Origin: Lates calcarifer
Taxonomy: Eukaryota; Chordata; Actinopteri; Centropomidae
Length of the DNA: 64,000 nt
NCBI RefSeq assembly: GCF_001640805.2
Contig: NC_066837.1
Span: forward strand, 16,414,501-16,478,500
Direction of reading: 5' to 3'
The notes below the pieces were generated by a model. That model had not been told where the DNA came from, searched no databases, and worked only from the letters and a program-made list of their open reading frames with translations. Numbering within the stretch: the first letter of the stretch is position 1; each line of letters begins with the position of its first letter. The translations under genes and the position numbers were made by a program. Positions 24,576 through 33,600 of this stretch are shown here, piece by piece.

Positions 24576-26834
24576 GTTTTGCAGCAGGTAGGCGTCTCTC
24601 CCTTGCCTTAGGGCACACACTTAGGTGGGGCTTGAGAAAATATTTCAGTGTTTTGCACCCGATCTGCTATTCTGACTCTCTACTCCTGCACACTGCAAAA
24701 ACATTAGCAGAAAGTAACACCATACAAGAGCTAATGAATTACCCCCATCATTAGACAACTCTGAACACTTAAATACACACACACACACACACACTTGCAT
24801 AACTGCAAAGTCAGCTTTACAGTCTGAAATTGCATCACTGAGCAAACTATCTCCCTCCAGTTGACCCTCAGTATTGTCACATCTCTGTTTTGCTCTCCAT
24901 CTCTTTCAACTCATGAGTCTGCCTCTGCACAATTTCAGCTACCTCAACCACGGGCTTCCCTGCTAAGTGACTGAGGGTGTCCCGTCACCTTAAAAAAAAA
25001 TCAATTTCCTATTCTCCTGCTCCCATTCTCTCTCTCTCTCTCTCTCTTTTCCCATCCCCCTCTACCATGGACTCTTAAAGGAAAAAATTGAGATAACAGC
25101 TGCCAGGGCCCCAGGGAGAGCAAGAGGAGGGAAAAAAGAGGTCAAACAGTAAAGAGAGCAGGAATCCAAGGTACAGCTTAAAGAGAAGCACACACACATA
25201 CACACACACACTCAAGCAAAGACAGGAAGAAACACACACACACACACTCATCCTGACTCACACCAAATGAAATGTAATGATATGAACGAGACACTTCATG
25301 CATCAACTTTGCAGCCCACTGTGTGCTTGAGCTTCTGTGTGTTTGTGAAATGTGTGACACAGAAATTACAGTGAGGAGGTGTTGTTAGCTGAATAGAGGA
25401 GATGCAGAAGGGAGAAGGCAGGAAGAGAAAGACAGCGAGAGTAAGAAGGGAAAAAAAACAGGCAGAAACAACTGTTCTGTGGACACCTGTCCCTTTCGCT
25501 CACAGGCTTGAGCGATGTACAGAGACAGCTGCAGGGGCAATAAAGAAGAAAGTCTTTTTTTTTTTTAACTTACCTCTCCTCCCCCCTATTCCTTCACTGC
25601 TTCCACTCTTTTGCCTCAGAAATATCTAAAGAGTTTATCGCAGGAGCAACACAGTCAGCGGCTTCATGCAGCTGTACAGACTAACACGCTGTACTATATG
25701 TTCACATTGATTCTTCAGAGCATACATAATACATGGCAGAGCACAGTTTCTGGCAGTAACAGCTCTTGATGTTCAGATTGCGTGTGCTTCTAGCTCTGGG
25801 CAGGGGAACAGATGCCACAACAACGGCATACAATAATACATCGCCGCTTGTGCATCTCACCATAGCAAACCATAATTGTAGCGATACAATCTCCAGCCTG
25901 TATCTTGCTGTCATCTACGCCTACTACACTAGCTTCAGTGTTTGTACACCTCGTAGCAACCAGCCGCCAAGTCCTAACAAGAGTCTGAAATGCCCTGACT
26001 GGACCACTCTAGTAAAGGGGTCAAGTAGAGTCCTCATCTGTTAGTAGTTAATTAACATTTCATGCTCAATGACAGTGCTGCTCGCTCTGTTGCCGTTTCA
26101 TGTACAGTGGAGCCCGAGCTTTGGCGAAGAGATACAGCAGACGCATACACAGAGGAGGATATGAAAAGATATGAAGATAAACACTCACCGACAACACGGA
26201 AGGATAGTACAGTCCCATCATCGTATTCTGTGCAACAACTCAAACTGTCGTCGCTCCTCTCTCCTCTCTCTCTCCCTCTCTCTCTCTCCTTTCCTCTTCT
26301 CACGCTGCCTCGCTCTCTCTCCCTCTCCGAGTCTGTGTCACCTCACCAGCTCAGTCTCTCTTGTCTGTCTCACAGATTCAAAATCTCCCTCTCTCTGCCC
26401 CCGCTCGCTCTGTCTGCCCTGCCAAAGACACCCCCCACCCCACCCCTCGCCTCGCCTCCCCTCCCCTCCCCTCCCCTCCCCACCTCCTCCCCCTCCTCCT
26501 CCGCTGGCCTCTGTCCCTGTCACTCTCCCTTGCTTGCTTACTTGCTTTCTTTCTTTCTTTTCTTACTCCCCCCTCTCTCTCTTCGTCTCTTCTGTCTCCC
26601 ACTCGCTCTTTTCTTTCCCTCTCCCACTCGCTCCTTGCTTTCCCTCTACCCCCAGCCTTCTGTTTTGCTGCTGTGCCCTTGCCTGCTCATCTCTTCTGTC
26701 TCTTCTCCAGTCCTCCTCCTCTCTCACCCAGATAGCCTGACGCTCCCCCTCCTCCTACTTCTCTGCCTCTGTCACACCTGCAAACTTTCCCCTCCCCTCT
26801 GCTTCGCTCTCATGTCGCAGTCCCTCCCTCCTCC

Positions 26835-26865
<31 letters not shown>

Positions 26866-26939
26866 CTTCTGTTCTTTTTCTCCATGTAGGTGAGTTAACT
26901 GGGGCTGCTGGCACCACTGGGAGAGGATGTGAAGACTTT

Positions 26940-26998
<59 letters not shown>

Positions 26999-29900
26999 CC
27001 TAGCCCCTTTCAGACGAGCACCTTGTTACGTAAATGTGCTGGCAATTTTACATCTTTGTCTCATGTTTGAATAAGCACCCAAGTCATTTTTCTGTAACAA
27101 TCACGACTGCAATCTGACTGGATCAGCCCCGGTAAAATGTTTATAACATTTCCAACACAGATCAAGTCTGAACACCATCATATTAAAGTCATGAACCTTA
27201 AAGCTGCACTAATCAATATTTTTTTATATTAACAATTGTTCAAATGACTACATTTAATGCAAAAGGGGACACTTGTAGTAACAAAACCATAGATAATTAT
27301 CACCTGACTCTACATTTCCCCTCAGCTTTAACAAGCGCTTTAGCATTTTTCAGCTCATTGTTTTGTTTTTGTGGCTCAGAACTTTACTTTTTTGATTCAG
27401 TTTCACCACTCTTATCAACTGCATGTCCAGTGACAGTCAGGAGCTGTTTCAAGCAAAAAAGCACTGATTAACTGTAACTGTACACTACCTGCCTGACCAC
27501 AGATAAACAAAGTTAGCAACTAGCTGGTGAATATAGTATACCGCTTAGCAACTTGAGCGCCAGATATTTTTCTCAGAGATATGAAATAACACGTGTAATA
27601 GCCACTGGGGGCAGGAAAACATGCAGCGAGCAGGTACTCTAAATGCAACACAAGAAGAACAACTTGTGCATCTATTGACAGCAAAGCCAAACAAACTGTG
27701 TGCCGAGAAGATTCATTATGTTTCATTATTTAAAAAAAAAAAAAGATGAACAAGACAGTCAACAATGTCTTCCAATATAATAATACTGAATTCATGGACT
27801 GGCTGTCTTCAAGACTTTACTAATGAATACAAGCAATAAAAACCTGTGAACCTGTCATCCCTAAAGATTATCTAACTTGGCAACTCACTGCTGTTTCTCA
27901 GCAGTACCACCAATGCCTTGTGGCCGTTCTGTATATGTCCTGTCATGTCTGAATAATGCCATTGCCGGATGATTTACCTATATATAGAAAGCCCCAAATA
28001 ACATTACTTACAACAGACAGATAAGGCCAGCAAAGTTCCCTATTCCACGTCTGCAAAATGGCTCAGCTCTCTCCTTGCACATCAGCTCTGCTCTCCAGGC
28101 TTTTCCTTTCAGGAGTCTTTGATCACATCATTCTCACACCGCTGTTGACAGTTTAGCACCTCAGTGTTGTGGGAGCCTCCGCTGCCCAGCATTGTTTTCT
28201 TCCTCGCTGCCTTTTTTTTCCCTGGTCAGAGGCCAGTTCACACTTCCAAGTCCCTGAAGTAGTCCTTGACTGACTTCTTTCCATCCCAACACCACAGTTG
28301 TTTGCACACAAGTAACACTTTCTGATTATTCCTCGAATATTATCACTTGGGAAGGAAACAGTTCAAAGCTGTATCATCTTACAGTGAAATGAAAACCGGC
28401 TAATTGGCCTCAAGGCTTCCGCAATATCCTCTAAGCAGTATAACAGCCAGCCAGGAAAAAAATCCTTCGTTCTGAAGCAAACAAGAGCGTGCAAGTGAAG
28501 GCTTACGGCCGATAAAGTGCAGATAAGCAGCCAGAGGTTGCTGGGCATCACAGAGAGCGAGGGATGAGGGGATTATGGACAGAGCATGAGAGGATGAGTG
28601 GATGAACGGAGGATGATCTAAGGATTAACCACATAAACTGAACAGTCTAATAACACAATCAGTAGGCTAATACAAACAAGAGTAAACAGATTGTAGCCTT
28701 ACACACGCACACGCACGCACACACACACACACACAATAACAAACACAACATGTAATACAGTTGGTTCCTTTCTTTTTTGGATGTGTATTTATGTTTGTTT
28801 GTAGGCAGAGAAAGCAATAATATTTGCAGGGTTAAAGGTGCTAATAGAAAAAATAAGTTGGATTTACAAGCTGAAAGATGATTAATAATATTGCTGATTG
28901 TTGAGAAGAGAATGAAAAGTGGTGGGAGGGTTTGACTGGAAGAGTGAAGGGTGTGGAGGCATGTCTTCTTCTACACAACTGACAAATTATAATCTACACC
29001 CCCACCTTGTGGTTTAGAGAGCTTCACTGAACCATATTAATGCTATATGAACACTGTATCCAGATAGGAAAGAAACATTAGAGGACTGGATGGTGGGATA
29101 TTATAAAACATGGATTTTTACATGTGTATGAGATGTAACTGTGTCCTTACCTGACTATGAGATGGGTAGCCATGGTAACCAAGGGTCAAAGGGTCGTTAT
29201 TCTGAAAAAGAGCAGATTTTTGGATACATGATTATTATCTTATTAACTAAAAAAGTTAGTAAATGTAATTTTTATTACACATAATTGTGGGTTCCTTAAA
29301 TCACTTAGTCTTTATCCCTTTTTAGTCAAGTCTCTATATTTGACTTTACAGTTCTGTGCTGTTGCTGACTGCTAATCAAATTAACTCCACCAGTGACACA
29401 CTCCTGCTATCTCCTCCGGAGCTTTCCACCCAGCGGATCTTTTGTCCGCTTGTAAAGACGTGATAACGGGGGCGAGTGAGATCATGCGAGCAGGAGATGA
29501 AAGACGGGGAAGAAAGGACGAGTGACACCACGGCTCTTAAATCATAAATAGGTCAGAAGTGTCAGCGAGCATGAAGCCCATTGGTGTGAAATGGCATCAT
29601 GAGCCCTGATGCAATCTCCAACGCATTCCTCTCAATGTTCTGGCTGTGTAAAGCAGAGACGGATACATCAAACATCTGGTGAGTAATTACAGTTAAACAA
29701 GGCGCGGGAAAAAAAACACTCATTTTGTTTGGAGCCAAATATTAAAACAGAAATCATGTCCCTAGCCCCTAAAATAGTTTGTAACTCACTTTATACATAC
29801 TCATTATGCTGTGTTCCGGCTTTTATGCTAATGTATTCCATTAAAAAGGAGCTTTTCACAGCAATTACAGCACGCTTTGAAGGGGAAAACAGATTTGCCT

Positions 29901-30582
29901 GTCTCTGGCTTCATATCACTAGATTAGAAAACAACTCAGCTCCTCCCTCCTCTCTCTGTCCTTCCCCCCTGATCTTCCTTTCATCTGGAACCAATGTCCC
30001 TCATCTGCTCTGTCCCTAGGGGGAACACTTTGCTCTGCGCGCTTCACAGCTTGAGTTCGCCTGATTAATACTGTAGCCATCTAACTCTGGACCCCATGGG
30101 GCCATTTCACTAAAACTAAGCACAACGTGTCCAAATGCAAGAGGCTTGGTCGGGGGTGGAGGGGGTGGGGGGAAGGAAGTGTCTTCGTGATTGAAAAATG
30201 CAGTTTGTGTGAGTCTATCTCAGAGCCAAAAATGTACTTAGTGAACTGGCTTTGGGAGGTAGAAGCTTTAAATAATGAATCACCTCTTAGAGGCTTGAAT
30301 AACATGAATAAAGTATAAACCTTATTTTACAGCGAGGCCAAACTCTAGACGCAACACACTGAAAGTATGGAGCAGAGAGAGGGATCAAAATAAAACCAAA
30401 AAAAAAAAGAAAAAGAGTCAGCAAAAAGAGATTTATTGGGGCAGTGCACTGTGTCAAAATGAAAGGAGGAGGGGGTGTTGTTAAAACACATACACACATC
30501 TAGTAACATCTGGAATTCATGAGTGAGACACTGAGGGAGGAACCAGAGCTGGAAATATAACGGGAAATGGACAGCAGAGAAA

Positions 30583-30643
<61 letters not shown>

Positions 30644-33600
30644 ACCCACACATACAAAATGAGATGGAGGGAGCAAAGACAATGACTCATACATGAGCGG
30701 AGTCATGTGCTTAATTTCCTTAAGGAACTGGGAGGAATGAGAGAGGGAGGGCTGCTCAATGAGTGTACATCAGTCTCACTCTCCGCACCACAGTTATTTG
30801 CGCAAAACGTGAACAACAATAAGATTTTTTTCATACTTTTCACAGTTATAGTTAATCATGGTTTGACCTTTTGTCTTTTTTTTGTTGTTGTTGGTGACAA
30901 ACAAAGCACAGCTGACTCCTGTCTGAGGGTGGTGTGATGGTGGTGTTCTGGGGGAGTGGTGGGGGTGGTGACTAAAACAAGAGAAGAAACTGCAGGGAAA
31001 GACCGGGTGAGCAATCAGGAGAAAGTCACAAAATGACTTGAAGTCAACAGATGGCGGGGGGGGGGGGGGGGGGGGGCTCGGGAGGGGTGAGGGTGGGACC
31101 GGCCCTGTAATAATAAAATCCGAAGGGAAGCAAAGGATGAGAGAAGCTCAGTCACCTCCAAGTTTCTCCTTCACACCATCTTTTCACAAGGCACTAATCC
31201 CTTGTATACATGAACCCCGCTACTCCTCTCCAAAAACCACAGGTAGTGGTAGGTGTCTGCGTGCATGCGTGTGTATGTGCATGTGTGTGTGTGTATGTGA
31301 TTGTTTTGTGTGTGTGATGTCTAATTTGGTCACAAGACTAGTGTCTATTCCTATCGTGCCTTGGGACTGCTGCTCTTGTGAGGAGGAGGAGAAGAGGAAC
31401 TACATTTCACTGCTCTGAGAGTCATCCTACCTAACTGCAAAGCAGGGCACTCCGTACACTCGAGAGGATGTGAATCCATTTCATCCACAGAGCACTTATG
31501 TGCTAAGCTTCCAAACATGCGGTCTGACGATCTGGAGTTTTTTCTTCCCCCTCAATATACCTCACATCCCTTCAACTTTCCACAGTAAACCTACATGTGC
31601 GTTTTCAGGGGGATGTTGGCTGGAGTCAAAGTGGATTTTGGAAGTTGTCCTGACAGTTCTGGCTCAACATAATCATACAGAAGTGTTGGCTAACAAATCC
31701 CATGCAACATAATAAAAAACTGATGCCCACAACACTGATCTGCATTAGATTAAACTGTCGTTTTTTCGCCCAATTTATTTCAGACCTGATTGAAGAGGAT
31801 TAGTATTTGCTTGTAATTATTTACTGCACTGCCAATTGCCCATCATAATTACTCTACACAATCATTTCATTGCAACATCATTCCACTGAAACTAGAGCTT
31901 AATACTGGACTTTTGGGACCGTATTTGTTTTGTGTTTTAAACTGGCTCCTATTTATTTTTTCACATTCTAGCAGGGATTTTTTGAATTACACAGCTGAAC
32001 CATAAACTTACAGAGTACAGGGCACTGAAAACTATTAAGTCTGCTGGGAAAACAATGTGATAATGACCAGAATGCAACATTATCTGAGGTGTGTTTATAT
32101 CGATGGCTGCAACTAATTATTTTCATTATCGGTTAATCTGCAGATTACATTCTTGTTTGCTTGGTCTAAGTAAGATCAGAAAAAAGCTCAAAATGTCCAA
32201 GTTTCCAGCCAACAGTTCAAAACCAAGGCATTCAGTTTTCTAAGCATCTCACGTAACCATGAGAATTTTACATGAGAACTTATTTAAACATTTGCTAATT
32301 AATTTTCTGCTGAGTAGCAATCAGTTCAGATGTATGTCCTATAATTCTTTTTAATTACTATTATCATTTTTCAACACACCGGGTAACATATATAAGCTGT
32401 ACACTGATGCAGTGCACTAATATATTGATGTATAGAGTATATTGACAGACATAATATCCTGAACTGATACACAAAAAAAGGCTGAGAATAACGTCCAGTT
32501 GCTACATAGCCACAAATTAATCAAATCTGCCCCAGAGCATCAAAACACACAGTCTTCTGTCTGTTGGTCTCTCAAACATAATTCAGTCAACAGACCTCTG
32601 CTGGCAATTTATCACAGAAAAACAGGGGTTCTGAAAACTAAATAAATATTCTGAACTTGCAACAAGAGTACATTTTTCTTGCTGACGTTTTCATTCTATT
32701 TCAGTGCCGGGCCTGAGATGAAAGTACAGAGGGGTGATCCACCTACATTAATGTCCTAGTCAAATCATTTGTCCTCCGTGCTGTCACCCCAGGCAAGACC
32801 TTATTAGGTTAGAGAGAGCCCCGGTTCCTACGCAGAGTGACAACAAAACATGGGCTGCTCAGCAGCACGCTGGATGGATATTGAAGCCGACAACCTCCTC
32901 TCAACATTTCCCAAAATCTGACTCTGGCTGGAGACGCAGGGTGTTATTATGAATCTCCTGTCATCCTGAAAAATGCAGGACTTTTACCGGTGCAGCATCG
33001 GCATGCAAAGCAGTGTTGCTATTTTATTGGGAGTGCTCCGGTTGGTGGCCTGTTCACCAGATAGCTTAATATTCATTTAAAATTCACACTATTGGATGCG
33101 CACAGTGTCAGCACCAGGAGGTCAGCATGAGCGCTCTATGCAGTGAGCATTTGAACTCATTCTGTTGAACGCACCCAGCTTTATTTCCTTCCACTGGCTT
33201 TATTTGCCCGTGTTAGCTGAACATTCAATCATGTACAGCATGCTGCACTGATTCATACATGCATTGCTGCTCTGCTAAAACTTTGTAGATCTGACTTGAC
33301 AGCGCATTCCACCCCCGCATTGTGATGACATCATACCCTACCAGCTAATGAGAAAACAGCGGGTTCAATCGCCAAATGGGAAAGATCTCATTATTAGGCT
33401 GCAGTGGTTCAAATGGATTTACTACAACCACACCCCATTGTGTTGGCTTCAATTACAGGTCAGAGTTCAACTCTTGCCGTGATGTTGATAAATGTTTTTT
33501 TTTTTTTTAAATCAGGGATGGAAAGGATGGAGGAAGGGAGAAACAGTGCTTTACAAGAGCCAGAGAATGGTTTGCTGTAATACTTTCCATCCTTTACCCT

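Larger units (their letters stand above)
16954..29150 (-). other. rbfox2 intron 2 (12.2 kb)
   Basis: Large intron with microsatellites at 18528-18557, 18653-18722, 24535-24572 and 26944-26994. It has repeat fragments near 17800-18005 and 21160-21240, a long CT-rich (plus) tract at 26240-26890 and a possible alternative first exon at 26189-26221. No internal coding exon of the gene was recognised. Confidence 0.6.

Noticed and set aside
26862..26887. Minus-strand ATGGAGAAAAAG, resembling the start of the MEKKK-type RBFOX2 isoform
   Set aside because: The following codons diverge at once into GA-repeat (NRRRERE) and no donor follows at the right place; coincidence in a GA-rich tract.
26062..26889. 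275-residue open frame on plus
   Set aside because: Made of Ser/Leu/Pro from a CT-rich low-complexity tract; open in three overlapping frames and on both strands, with no domain.
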